Assembly (NCBI RefSeq): GCF_025148445.1
Contig: NZ_CP102270.1
Coordinates: forward strand, 620,001-684,000
Source: Eshraghiella crossota
Lineage (GTDB): Bacteria; Bacillota; Clostridia; Lachnospirales; Lachnospiraceae
DNA length: 64,000 nucleotides
Direction: 5' to 3'
Below, piece after piece: positions 9,683 to 18,457 of this stretch. A model generated the notes under the pieces. That model made no database searches and had not been told where the DNA came from. It worked only from the letters and a program-made list of their open reading frames with translations. The position numbers and the translations under genes are program-made. Within the stretch, counting starts at the first letter, position 1; every line of letters begins with the position of its first letter.

Positions 9683-9823
9683 ATGATTGACTTTGATGAA
9701 GAGATAAGAAAATTCCAGCCAAGTCTTGAAGTTGACGAAGCAGAGGATGCGATTTACCGTAATAATACAACGGACGTTACGGAAGTAATTGATAAAATAA
9801 TAAGAGAAATAACAGATAAATAG
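9683..9823 (+). CDS. Small acidic protein, 46 aa, unknown
   Basis: A short ORF starts with ATG 2 bp after folC, with GGAG 6-7 nt upstream, and ends 10 bp before the next gene. Its sequence begins MIDFDEEIRKFQPSLEVDE and is strongly acidic, with a predicted helical C-terminal half (VTEVIDKIIREIT). The tight packing between two real genes and the Shine-Dalgarno make it a likely true gene. I recognise no family. It is too short for most automatic gene callers. Confidence 0.6.
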   Translation: MIDFDEEIRKFQPSLEVDEAEDAIYRNNTTDVTEVIDKIIREITDK

Positions 9824-9833
9824 GAGCAGGTTA

Positions 9834-11216
9834 ATGAGATGTTATAAATGTAACAGTGTACTTACTGACAACGATTACTGCCTTAAATGCGGAGCAGATG
9901 TATCTGTATATAAGATAGTTGTCAAATCGTCCAATTCCTATTATAATCTCGGTCTTGCAAAAGCGCAGGTCAGGGATTTAACAGGAGCGGTATCAGCACT
10001 TAAAACCAGTCTTAAAATTAATAAATCCAACATTAAAGCAAGAAATCTCCTGGGCCTTGTATATTTTGAAATCGGAGAAACAGCACTTGCCCTTAAAGAG
10101 TGGGTAATAAGCGTTAATCTTAAGCCGGATAAAAATGTTGCAACCGTTTACATTAAGAAAGTTAAGTTCAATCCCAATAAACTTGAACAGCTTAATCAGG
10201 CAGCTAAGAAATATAATTACGCTTTAAATAAGCTGCAGGAGGGCAGCGATGATGTTGCTCTTATACAGCTAAAAAAAGTAGTGACACTTAATCCAAGATT
10301 TGTAAGAGCACAGCTGCTTCTTGGTCTTTTGTATATGAAACATGGGAACATGGATAAAGCTGCAAAGACCATAAAAAAAGCTCTTGAAACAGACAGAACA
10401 AATACTCTGGGATTAAGATATATGGACGAGCTTAATAACGAGGGCATAGCTGCTGCATCAAAAAATGATGAGGTATACTATAAGCCTAAGAAAAAAGGGT
10501 TATCAGGCAATGATGTAATTCTGCCTCCTAATTCCTATAAAGAGCCGTCAAGCGGTATGCTTACCGTTGTCCAGATATTGTTTGGAGTTATTATAGGTGT
10601 TGCACTTGTATGGTTCCTTGTAGTACCGTCCAAGGTCCAGAACGCCAAGAAGGAAAGCAATGACACCATAAAACAGTACAGCGAGAGTATGTCAAGCCAG
10701 TCCGTCAGAATAACTGACCTTGAAAAACAGTTAAGCGAGGCCAAGGACGAGCTTAAGACCGTTAAAGATGAACTTGCCGGATATGCAGGTGATTCGGGTT
10801 CGGTTAATATGTATGCAGGACTTATTGATGCTGTTTCATATTATCTTGATGATGATTTTGACAATACTATGGTGGAACTTGCTAAGATAGATGTTACCAA
10901 ACTTCCTACGGACAAGGCTAAATCGCTTTACACATTGCTTGACGAGAACTGCAACAGTGGTGCGGAAACATATCTTAAAGCAGGCTCTAATGCTTATGAC
11001 AAGTCAGATTACATAACTGCAGTCAAGTATCTTGAATTATCATACAAGTTTAATTCTGAATCGGATGAGGCGATTTATTATCTTGCAATGTCCCATTTCA
11101 GGCTTAATGAAAATGACAAGGGTAAGGAATATGCCGACATTTTGAAAAGCAAGTTTGGTAATTCTAAGTTTACCGGAGACATAACCAAATATATGGAAGA
11201 AAACAATATTACTTAA
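9834..11216 (+). CDS. TPR protein with zinc ribbon, one membrane segment and coiled coil
   Basis: 460 residues. An N-terminal zinc ribbon (CYKCNSVLTDNDYCLKCG, residues 3-20) is followed by TPR repeats (about 30-215) with the usual pattern of small and bulky residues. One membrane helix lies near residues 244-262 (VVQILFGVIIGVALVWFLVV), then a coiled coil (about 268-315) and a second TPR block (about 325-450). The membrane helix divides a cytosolic TPR region from a presumably external one. Such proteins are scaffolds, possibly for envelope assembly; no precise function is known. A terminator follows at 11236. Confidence 0.82.
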   Translation: MRCYKCNSVLTDNDYCLKCGADVSVYKIVVKSSNSYYNLGLAKAQVRDLTGAVSALKTSLKINKSNIKARNLLGLVYFEIGETALALKEWVISVNLKPDKNVATVYIKKVKFNPNKLEQLNQAAKKYNYALNKLQEGSDDVALIQLKKVVTLNPRFVRAQLLLGLLYMKHGNMDKAAKTIKKALETDRTNTLGLRYMDELNNEGIAAASKNDEVYYKPKKKGLSGNDVILPPNSYKEPSSGMLTVVQILFGVIIGVALVWFLVVPSKVQNAKKESNDTIKQYSESMSSQSVRITDLEKQLSEAKDELKTVKDELAGYAGDSGSVNMYAGLIDAVSYYLDDDFDNTMVELAKIDVTKLPTDKAKSLYTLLDENCNSGAETYLKAGSNAYDKSDYITAVKYLELSYKFNSESDEAIYYLAMSHFRLNENDKGKEYADILKSKFGNSKFTGDITKYMEENNIT

Positions 11217-11235
11217 GAATAAACCACGTTACACG

Positions 11236-11270
11236 GCGGAGCAGATTATATGCTCCGCTTTATTATTTTT
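11236..11270 (+). terminator. Terminator between TPR gene and spoIIA operon
   Basis: A perfect 8-bp stem (GCGGAGCA with TGCTCCGC), a 7-nt loop and a broken T tract (TTTATTATTTTT). An in-frame ATG at 11250 falls in the stem, so it is not the spoIIAA start. Confidence 0.7.
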
Positions 11271-11282
11271 CAGGAGGAGAAT

Positions 11283-11636
11283 ATGAATAATTTATGTGTT
11301 ATAAGGAGAGGCATCCTTATAGTTAATCTGGGTGGTGACCTTGATCATCACGTTACCGAAATGATAAGAGATGAGATAGACAGAAAAATTAACGGTCAGA
11401 AGGTACATACAATAACTTTTAATTTCAGAAATGTGAGCTTTATGGACAGTGCAGGAATAGGACTGCTGATGGGAAGATACAGAAAGATAAAAGAAATCGG
11501 AGGAGAAATATATGTAAGCAATATAGGACAGGGTGTACAAAGAATATTCAGAATGTCAGGATTATTCAAAATATTAAAAACCAGCAGGGAAATGGATTGC
11601 TTTGTTAATGAAGGAGGACAAAATGAACAGATTTAA
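11283..11636 (+). CDS. spoIIAA: Anti-anti-sigma factor SpoIIAA
   Basis: 117 residues from ATG 11283, chosen because AGGAGGAG precedes it at a normal distance, whereas the upstream ATG at 11250 lies in a terminator stem. It is a STAS-domain protein with the phosphorylatable serine in FMDSAGIGLLMGR (Ser56). In the forespore, unphosphorylated SpoIIAA binds SpoIIAB and frees sigma F; SpoIIAB inactivates it by phosphorylating the serine. The gene overlaps spoIIAB by 14 bp, the classic order spoIIAA-spoIIAB-sigF. Confidence 0.92.
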   Translation: MNNLCVIRRGILIVNLGGDLDHHVTEMIRDEIDRKINGQKVHTITFNFRNVSFMDSAGIGLLMGRYRKIKEIGGEIYVSNIGQGVQRIFRMSGLFKILKTSREMDCFVNEGGQNEQI

Positions 11637-12048
11637 AATGGAAATGGAAGCATTATCGGAAAATGAAGGATTTGCCAGAGTGTGCGTAGCGGCATTTGTA
11701 ACAAGACTTGACCCTACATTAGAGGAAATTAATGACGTAAAAACAGCGGTCTCGGAGGCTGTAACCAATTCTGTTATTCACGGTTACGGTGGAAATGGCG
11801 GTAAAATAATAATCGAATGTTCTGTTGAGAATAATACAATGGAAGTTATGATAAAAGATTTTGGAAAAGGAATTGCTGATGTTGAAAAGGCAATGGAACC
11901 TATGTATACAACCGATGCGCTGCATGAACGCTCAGGCATGGGATTTACATTTATGGAAGTGTTTATGGATGAACTTCAGGTGGTGTCTGAAAAAGGTGGA
12001 GGCACAACCGTGATCATGAAAAAAACATTCGGGAGAATAACGGAGTAA
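11623..12048 (+). CDS. spoIIAB: Anti-sigma F factor / serine kinase SpoIIAB
   Basis: 141 residues from ATG 11623, which has AAGGAGG 5-6 nt upstream; a start at 11602 would lack this. It is a GHKL ATPase with the N-box VSEAVTNSVIHGY, the G1 box DFGKGI and the G2-like RSGMGFTFM. It binds sigma F and holds it inactive before septation, and phosphorylates SpoIIAA. The 14-bp overlap with spoIIAA and the 15-bp gap to sigF indicate coupled expression. Confidence 0.93.
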   Translation: MNRFKMEMEALSENEGFARVCVAAFVTRLDPTLEEINDVKTAVSEAVTNSVIHGYGGNGGKIIIECSVENNTMEVMIKDFGKGIADVEKAMEPMYTTDALHERSGMGFTFMEVFMDELQVVSEKGGGTTVIMKKTFGRITE

Positions 12049-12063
12049 TTGGAGGTGTGATTT

Positions 12064-12789
12064 ATGGATCATACCAAAGAACTTATTGCTCTTGCCCATG
12101 AAGGGAATAAAGAAGCCAGAGATATGCTTGTAATGCATAATATGGGGCTTGTCTACAGTATTGCAAAGCGTTTTGCCAACAGAGGTTATGAAATGGATGA
12201 CATTGTTTCCATAGGAACAATAGGATTAATTAAGGCCATTGATAAGTTCGACCTGAATATGGATGTAATGTTATCGACCTACGCCGTGCCTATGATAAGC
12301 GGGGAAATCAAAAGATTTATAAGGGATGACGGAATAATCAAAATATCACGCTCCATAAAAGAGAACGGCTGGAAAATCAACCAGGCAAAAGATTATCTGT
12401 CACAAAAACTTAAAAGAGAGGTAACCATTGAAGAGATTTCCAAAGAAACGGGGATATGCACTGAGGATATTGTTGTAGCGATGGAAGCATCAAAAGATGT
12501 TGAATCAATTTACCAGACAATTTATCAAAGCGACGGTAATCAGATATATGTGGTAGATAAACTTGCTGCATCAGCCAAAGAAAGTGACCATGATAAAATT
12601 ATGAATCATGTCATGCTTGAAGAAACCATGAATATTTTGGAAAAAGATGAGAAAACTATTATAGAAATGAGATATTTTCAGGAAAAGACCCAGTCGGAGG
12701 TCGCAAAAATACTGGGAATATCCCAGGTTCAGGTATCACGCATGGAGAAAAAAATTTTGCTCAGGATGCGTAAAAATATGGAGGTATAA
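12064..12789 (+). CDS. sigF: RNA polymerase sporulation sigma factor F
   Basis: 241 residues, the normal SigF length. Region 2 (NMGLVYSIAKRFANRGYEMDD, shortened key NMGLVYSIAKRF), region 3 and region 4 with a helix-turn-helix (SEVAKILGISQVQVSRMEKK) are present. Sigma F is the first forespore-specific sigma factor, and its gene closes the spoIIA operon. The Shine-Dalgarno is TTGGAGGTG. spoVAA starts immediately after the stop. Confidence 0.93.
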   Translation: MDHTKELIALAHEGNKEARDMLVMHNMGLVYSIAKRFANRGYEMDDIVSIGTIGLIKAIDKFDLNMDVMLSTYAVPMISGEIKRFIRDDGIIKISRSIKENGWKINQAKDYLSQKLKREVTIEEISKETGICTEDIVVAMEASKDVESIYQTIYQSDGNQIYVVDKLAASAKESDHDKIMNHVMLEETMNILEKDEKTIIEMRYFQEKTQSEVAKILGISQVQVSRMEKKILLRMRKNMEV

Positions 12790-13410
12790 ATGGACAAGGT
12801 CTATATCAGTTTTCAAAAAAGCAGTGAAGTAAGCAGCAGGAAAATAACGATTGGAGACATTGCATCTGTATATTGTAAAGATAATTCCATACAGGCAAAA
12901 ATAAAGTCTTTACCCATAATAAGCGTACCTGAAACAGAAAGCAGAAGATATGTGGTAACAGCAATAAAAGTGTTTTCTGTAATTGAAGAAAACGTAAATG
13001 GGACAGAGTTAATTAACCTTGGCGAACCGGAGTTTGTTGTGTCTTACAAAAAGGAAAAAAAGCAGAACAAGGTAACTGATTTCCTGAAAGTTATACTTGC
13101 TTCCGTTGTTATATTCTGCGGAAGTGCTTTTGCAATCATGGCTTATGACAATGATGTGGACATTAATGGTATATTTGAGACAATGAGTAAATGGGTTACG
13201 GGGGACAATAAAGCCGTGTTTTTGCAGCAGGTGATGTATTCACTGGGACTTTTTCTGGGAATTATGATTTTTTATAACAGAATCGGAAAAAGAAAGTCTG
13301 TGAAAGATCCAACCCCTCTTGATATACAGATGAGACTATATGAAGATGATATTAACACCACCATAATAAATAACAGCGAAAGAGAGGAAAAAGCAGATGA
13401 TGTGGAATGA
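12790..13410 (+). CDS. spoVAA: Stage V sporulation protein AA
   Basis: 206 residues. An N-terminal soluble domain (about 1-95) is followed by two membrane segments (about 97-118 and 148-165) and a C-terminal tail with PTPLDIQMRLYEDD, characteristic of SpoVAA. SpoVA proteins move Ca-dipicolinic acid into the forespore and out at germination, and sit in the spore inner membrane. The location right after sigF, with a 14-bp overlap with spoVAB, is the arrangement seen in many Clostridia. The start follows the sigF stop with GGAGG inside the end of sigF. Confidence 0.87.
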   Translation: MDKVYISFQKSSEVSSRKITIGDIASVYCKDNSIQAKIKSLPIISVPETESRRYVVTAIKVFSVIEENVNGTELINLGEPEFVVSYKKEKKQNKVTDFLKVILASVVIFCGSAFAIMAYDNDVDINGIFETMSKWVTGDNKAVFLQQVMYSLGLFLGIMIFYNRIGKRKSVKDPTPLDIQMRLYEDDINTTIINNSEREEKADDVE

Positions 13411-13810
13411 ATTTTTGCTGATTGTCCTTTTTTCACTGGGAGCAGGATTTGTGACTTCCTGCGGATATTTCGCGTTATTTATGACCGTTGGGGTTATTAG
13501 CAGAATAGTACAGTTTACCCATACGGCAGGCAGAGAAAGGTTTTACGAGAACCTTGTCATAACCGGGGTTACGGTAGGAAATGCATTTTTTACATTTACT
13601 CCGTATGAATTTCTTCCGTCGGCAGTATGGGTGGTATTTTCTGTATTTGCCGGTATGTATACGGGATGTTTTCTCATTTCACTTGCGGAAGCGGTAAAAG
13701 GGATACCTGTTTTTTCAAGAAGAGCAAGGCTTAGGACAGGTTTTGTAATTATTTTGTTTTTTTTAGCCCTTGGAAAAGGATTGGGGGCTTTATTTTATTT
13801 CAGTTCTTAA
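13397..13810 (+). CDS. spoVAB: Stage V sporulation protein AB
   Basis: 137 residues, nearly all hydrophobic, with four predicted membrane segments. FSLGAGFVTSCGYFALF and the IGV-type loop near IVQFTHTAG match SpoVAB. It is a membrane partner of SpoVAA in Ca-dipicolinate transport. The start could be ATG 13397 or the next codon, ATG 13400; AAAGCAG precedes both weakly, and coupling to spoVAA (14-bp overlap) is likely. spoVAC lies apart at 21019, and spoVAD/spoVAE are not in the window. Confidence 0.85.
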   Translation: MMWNEFLLIVLFSLGAGFVTSCGYFALFMTVGVISRIVQFTHTAGRERFYENLVITGVTVGNAFFTFTPYEFLPSAVWVVFSVFAGMYTGCFLISLAEAVKGIPVFSRRARLRTGFVIILFFLALGKGLGALFYFSS

Positions 13811-13839
13811 GTATAATATCCGTAAGGAGAAGATTACTT

Positions 13840-16800
13840 ATGGATGATATGAGAGCATTTTTTAATCTGATAGATGATTTTGCCATTGTGGTGGTGGATT
13901 ATAACAACGGCAACATTATTTATATGAATGATGAAGCAAGACAAAAAGTACTTGTTAATCTGAAAGCTATGAATTTTTTCAGAAACAGGAATGAATTGCA
14001 GAAAGTTATCGGCAATAAGAAAAAGGTCAGGTTCAGAATGACCTGTAACGGTGAAAATAATCTTACAGGTGTTTTCTATAGGATGAATTTTGAAAATGAG
14101 GATGCGGTTATAGCATACTTTGACAAAAATGTCTCACCGGATGCGGATTCTGATACAACGATTATTCTTGATGGCTTTTACAGGCAGTATTATTCCGTAT
14201 TTATGGTAAACGGTAATACAGGAAAATATAATATATTGTATTCCAACGGTACGCTTACGAAGTATTCCGAAAGCTTTAGCGATTATACGGAACTTATAAG
14301 AGATTACTGCAATAATTATGTATGCGGGAAAGACCGGGTTAAAGTAAGAAGAGAATCGGATATTAACAATATAATAAGACGACTTAACGAAAGCGGACCA
14401 TATCAGGTTAACTATCAGATGAATGACGGAGAATGGAGAGCTTTGAAGTTTATGCCGGTTAAAGACGAGTATAATGATAATCTTTTTATGGCAGGCGTTG
14501 TTATATTTGATAAAGAGATGCAGAATTACCAGCGTGTGAAGAATCTTCAGGAGACAATTTCAGGATTGACAGAGACATATCAGATGATATGCAGGGTTAA
14601 TCTTGACAATGGTAAGAAAGAGATACTGCTCAATAACGAAGATGGTACGGATGGTCTCTACATAACACAGTTTATTAATGAAAATTATTCAATATATGGC
14701 AAAGTATATGTTGACCCGTCATTCAGAAGTGAACTTCATTCCACAATAACCCATAAAGCGGTTAAGGAATATTTTAAATATAATGATGATATAATAACCA
14801 AATATTTTAAGGAAATCAACGGCAAATGGATTGAAATTAAAGTAGCCAAAGATGCTAATTATACAGAAGACAGCCCATACGTTGTATATGCGGTCAAAGA
14901 ATGTACGGATAAAATCGAATCAGAGAACCGTGGTATAGTAAGTGAGACTGCATTATCCAAAGTATTTATTGCAGCATTGATTATTGATACCGAAAAGGAT
15001 GAATACGAGTCCGTATATAAAGTTGAACATATAAAAGGAATTGCCAGAAAAGGTTCATTCGGGAATCTTATGGACAATTTCAGGACAATTATCAATAAAG
15101 ACGATTATGATGAATTTGAAAACACATTAAAAAAAGCCGGCAGTATGTACAGCGGATTTGCTGAATGTGAATTTCAGGCAATAGACGAGGACAGTAATGA
15201 ACATTTCTATGATGGAATGGCAACCAATATCCATCTTCCGGGCGGAGACAAGCTTTTACTGCTTATAATGGATAATGATGAACGTGTTGCTAACAGGACA
15301 AACCTTATTTCCTTAAATAAAGAATACGATATGACGAGGACTGTCCTTTATACATTAGGTGATGCGTATTTCGGTATGTATTATTTTGATTTTACGGCAG
15401 GAACAATCAAAACACTCCGTCTGCCGGTTGACCTTTGCGATATTTTTGAAAGGACGCAGAGAATAGAGGAATTTACTGATGAATACGTTTCAAGAATTGT
15501 CCATCCTGATGATGAGATGAATATACGCAGATGTAATTCAAGGGAATATCTCGATGAAATGATGGCAAATGGTAAAGATGAGATATATTGCGAATACAGA
15601 AGACTTGTTGATAATGAATATAAATGGGTACGTCTTGATATAAAAATTACTAAATTCTGTGACGGGCATACGATGGAAGCCGTCTATGCCTTAAAAGATA
15701 TCCATGAAGAAAGGGATATGGAATTAAAAAGAAATAAGCAGCTTGTGGAGGCAACAGATGCTGCCAACAGAGCTAATAAAGCAAAAAGTAATTTCCTTTC
15801 AAATATGTCCCATGATATAAGAACTCCTCTCAATGCAATTATCGGCATGACCGATATGGCAATTAATCATATAGAAAACAGACAGCGTGTATACAGTAAT
15901 CTTATGAAAATAAAGAGTTCCGGTAGGATTCTCTTATACCTGGTAAATAACATACTTGATATGTCATATATAGAAAGTGGTAAGGTTGTAGTAAATGAAA
16001 GTCCGTTGTCCCTTGCAGATTTATTTCATAGTGTGGCTACCATGGTTCAGGGACAGATTAAGGAAAAACATCTTAAATTTAAGGTATACGCAAAAAATGT
16101 AAAAAATGAGATAGTGCTTTCCGATAAGTCTACCCTTAATAAGATAATAATTAATCTTTTGGGTAATTCGATAAAATATACAAAAGAATATGGACTTGTA
16201 TCGTTAAGCATTGAAGAACAGCCTACAGAAATAACTGATCTTTCAAATTATATAATAAAAATATCGGACACCGGAATCGGTATGTCAGAAGATTTCGTTA
16301 AAAGGATGTTTGAGCCTTTTGAAAGAGCCAAGGACACAACTATAAGCGGTGTTGAAGGTACAGGGCTTGGAATGTCAATTACCAAACAGCTGATTGAAAT
16401 TGTTGGTGGAAATATAGATGTTAAAAGTGAACTTAATGTAGGTTCCGAATTTACTGTAACCATTCCGCTTAAACATACAGAAGCAGATGACGAAGATACG
16501 ACGGAATATAATATTGAAGATTATAAGGTGTTCTATATTGAAAGTGACGAAAATAACACATATAACGAGGTAAAGGAATATATAGGAACCAAGGGCCATA
16601 AGGAAGTTGTAGTGGTTACATCGTATGATATGGAAGAAGATATTCCTAAATTTGAAAAACTTGGTGTTAAAAAAATTATATCTGAACCTGTATTTAATTC
16701 GGATTTAAGGAAACTTTTTTCTGACAAGAAGAATAAGGCAAGGCTTAAAAAGGACAAAAACATATTCAAAGGCAGAAAGATACTTATTGTTGAAGACAAT

Positions 16801-17151
16801 GAGATTAATATTGATATCATAAGTGATTACCTTGATGATGTTGAGATAAAATATGACAGTGTCAGAAATGGGCTTGATGCCTATAACAGAATTAAACAGA
16901 ACCATAGCTATGATTGTGTTCTTATGGACATTAAGATGCCTGTGATGGATGGATACGAAGCAACAAGAAAGATAAGAGCACTTGACGATGATTATGTAAG
17001 AAAACTTCCTATTATTGCTATGACTGCCAATGCTTTTGCAGAAGATGTACAGAAATCAAAAGAGGCCGGAATGAACGACCATATAACCAAACCTGTTAAT
17101 CTGGAATTATTTTATTCCGTTATAAAAAAACATATGATAGGAGAAGAGTGA
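13840..17151 (+). CDS. Hybrid sensor histidine kinase with multiple PAS-like domains and receivers
   Basis: 1103 residues with no membrane segment, so a cytosolic kinase. The first ~620 residues hold several PAS-like modules; the last (about 530-630) has the PAS_3 marks VHPDDE, EYRRLVDNEYKWVRL. A coiled coil leads to HisKA with the phospho-His near residue 658 (NMSHDIRTPLNAIIG), then HATPase_c with INLLGNSIKYT (about 768), DTGIGMSEDF (about 808) and GTGLGMSITKQL (about 841). A segment at about 890-965 looks like a receiver that has lost its Asp, and a full receiver (about 980-1100) has ILIVEDNE and phospho-Asp1030 in LMDIKMPVMDG. The stop overlaps an Hpt gene by one base, with spo0A next, so this kinase probably starts a phosphorelay to Spo0A. 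Confidence 0.92.
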   Translation: MDDMRAFFNLIDDFAIVVVDYNNGNIIYMNDEARQKVLVNLKAMNFFRNRNELQKVIGNKKKVRFRMTCNGENNLTGVFYRMNFENEDAVIAYFDKNVSPDADSDTTIILDGFYRQYYSVFMVNGNTGKYNILYSNGTLTKYSESFSDYTELIRDYCNNYVCGKDRVKVRRESDINNIIRRLNESGPYQVNYQMNDGEWRALKFMPVKDEYNDNLFMAGVVIFDKEMQNYQRVKNLQETISGLTETYQMICRVNLDNGKKEILLNNEDGTDGLYITQFINENYSIYGKVYVDPSFRSELHSTITHKAVKEYFKYNDDIITKYFKEINGKWIEIKVAKDANYTEDSPYVVYAVKECTDKIESENRGIVSETALSKVFIAALIIDTEKDEYESVYKVEHIKGIARKGSFGNLMDNFRTIINKDDYDEFENTLKKAGSMYSGFAECEFQAIDEDSNEHFYDGMATNIHLPGGDKLLLLIMDNDERVANRTNLISLNKEYDMTRTVLYTLGDAYFGMYYFDFTAGTIKTLRLPVDLCDIFERTQRIEEFTDEYVSRIVHPDDEMNIRRCNSREYLDEMMANGKDEIYCEYRRLVDNEYKWVRLDIKITKFCDGHTMEAVYALKDIHEERDMELKRNKQLVEATDAANRANKAKSNFLSNMSHDIRTPLNAIIGMTDMAINHIENRQRVYSNLMKIKSSGRILLYLVNNILDMSYIESGKVVVNESPLSLADLFHSVATMVQGQIKEKHLKFKVYAKNVKNEIVLSDKSTLNKIIINLLGNSIKYTKEYGLVSLSIEEQPTEITDLSNYIIKISDTGIGMSEDFVKRMFEPFERAKDTTISGVEGTGLGMSITKQLIEIVGGNIDVKSELNVGSEFTVTIPLKHTEADDEDTTEYNIEDYKVFYIESDENNTYNEVKEYIGTKGHKEVVVVTSYDMEEDIPKFEKLGVKKIISEPVFNSDLRKLFSDKKNKARLKKDKNIFKGRKILIVEDNEINIDIISDYLDDVEIKYDSVRNGLDAYNRIKQNHSYDCVLMDIKMPVMDGYEATRKIRALDDDYVRKLPIIAMTANAFAEDVQKSKEAGMNDHITKPVNLELFYSVIKKHMIGEE

Positions 17152-17504
17152 TGCAAGACTGGAAAAAAGAACTTATGGATTTTAATGTGGATGTAAACGG
17201 CTCTATCGAGCGGTTTTCAGGACGTGAGGACAGGTACGTAAAGTATCTTAAAAGATTTGGAGAGGATACTAATTTTGAAGATATGAAATATGCCGTTGAG
17301 AAAGGAGATGTGCAGGCAGCTTTTGGAGCCTGCCATACGTTAAAAGGACTTACAGGTAATTTAGGCTTTGACGGACTTACAGGTACGGTATGCGAAGTAT
17401 GTGAAATTCTCCGTGCGGGAAGCCTTGAAGGTGTTAAAGAAAAAATAGAGACAGTTAATGACAATTATTTTAATATAATAAATGTAATTAAAACCTTGTT
17501 ATAA
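17151..17504 (+). CDS. Histidine phosphotransfer (Hpt) protein
   Basis: 117 residues from ATG 17151; a GTG at 17148 would add one residue. The ATG overlaps the kinase TGA (TGATG), so translation is coupled, with GGAGAAGAG as Shine-Dalgarno. The helical domain carries CHTLKGLTGNLGF, the Hpt signature HxxKG, with phospho-His62. Hpt proteins accept a phosphoryl group from the receiver of a hybrid kinase and pass it to a response regulator. The next gene is spo0A, 60 bp downstream, which makes Spo0A the obvious final acceptor, an inference from gene order. Confidence 0.88.
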   Translation: MQDWKKELMDFNVDVNGSIERFSGREDRYVKYLKRFGEDTNFEDMKYAVEKGDVQAAFGACHTLKGLTGNLGFDGLTGTVCEVCEILRAGSLEGVKEKIETVNDNYFNIINVIKTLL

Positions 17505-17525
17505 AGGCATGTTTTATGTTATCAT
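17496..17525 (+). promoter_or_regulatory. Possible promoter upstream of spo0A
   Basis: TTGTTA and TATCAT are spaced 18 bp apart at the 3' end of the hpt gene. The match is modest; spo0A may instead be read from the kinase-hpt transcript. Confidence 0.3.
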
Positions 17526-17564
17526 AGGTGCTATAGAAGAAGGATATTTAAGGGTACGTGTAGT

Positions 17565-18347
17565 ATGAAAAAAAACATAAGAATAATAGTGGCAGATGAT
17601 AACTCGTTGGTCAGGGAAATGTTGGTGGACGGAATTGCAGACCAGAAGGACTTTGAGATACTTGCAACCGCATCTAACGGCAGGGAGACAATAGAGTTAA
17701 TTAAAGAGCATGAGCCGGATGTTGTACTTCTGGATCTTGTTATGCCTATAGTGGACGGGCTTGGCGTTATGGAGGCCGTAAGAGAGGATAATAATGGTAA
17801 AGTACCATATTTTATAATTGTGTCGGCAGCAGGTAAGGAAGACATAGTAACGCAGGCACTTGATTCGGGAGCATCATATTTCTTTATGAAGCCCTTTGAC
17901 GAAGGCGCATTAATCAGAAGAATCAGACAGTTATGTGACTCTGAACCTAAGAAAAGTATTGCAGAGTCTTCATATATGCAGAATGATACTTCATATAGTG
18001 TTGAGAATGAGACCTCATCACTGATACGTAAACTTGGAATGCCTGCCAAGATGATAGGTTACAAGTATGCTATAGATGCTATAATAATCACATTGGAGGA
18101 ACCGGATGCGATAGTTTCCATAACCAAGGATATTTATCCTAAGATAGGGGAACGTTACGGAACATCTCCTACCAATGTTGAACGTAATATAAGATACGGC
18201 ATAGAGACAGCGTGGTCTAAGAGAGACAGCATAATGAAGACCCGCGAAGGTAAAGAAATCTTTGGTTCATGTACCAAGAGACCTACTAATTCCGAATTTA
18301 TTAATTCCTGTTCCGAATGGTTAAAATTTCATAAGTCCAGACGATAA
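17565..18347 (+). CDS. spo0A: Sporulation master regulator Spo0A
   Basis: 260 residues. The receiver has ADDN (Asp11-Asp12), phospho-acceptor Asp57 in LLDLVMPIVDG and the switch Lys in FMKPFDEGAL. The C-terminal DNA-binding domain (about 148-255) has the highly conserved Spo0A stretch IRKLGMPAKMIGYKY and the recognition helix TPTNVERNIRYGIETAW (SPTNVERNIR in the sequence). Phosphorylated Spo0A binds 0A boxes and starts sporulation. In many Clostridia spo0A sits beside spoIVB; here it follows a hybrid kinase and Hpt gene in the same direction, and the spoIIA operon is just upstream. A strong terminator closes the unit. Confidence 0.93.
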   Translation: MKKNIRIIVADDNSLVREMLVDGIADQKDFEILATASNGRETIELIKEHEPDVVLLDLVMPIVDGLGVMEAVREDNNGKVPYFIIVSAAGKEDIVTQALDSGASYFFMKPFDEGALIRRIRQLCDSEPKKSIAESSYMQNDTSYSVENETSSLIRKLGMPAKMIGYKYAIDAIIITLEEPDAIVSITKDIYPKIGERYGTSPTNVERNIRYGIETAWSKRDSIMKTREGKEIFGSCTKRPTNSEFINSCSEWLKFHKSRR

Positions 18348-18376
18348 CCGGATATAAGTCTGTCCGGCTGAAATAA

Positions 18377-18405
18377 AAGGGGTGTATAACATACACCCTT
18401 TTTTT
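18377..18405 (+). terminator. Intrinsic terminator after spo0A
   Basis: The stem AAGGGGTGTAT with ATACACCCTT closes a 3-nt loop and runs into seven T residues. Confidence 0.85.
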
Positions 18406-18457
18406 ACAATACTAATTATAATCAAACATGACAAAACAAATATAAAGGAGAATTATT

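Noticed and set aside
11250-11282. ATG at 11250 as the spoIIAA start
   Set aside because: It lies inside a terminator stem; AGGAGGAG favours ATG 11283.
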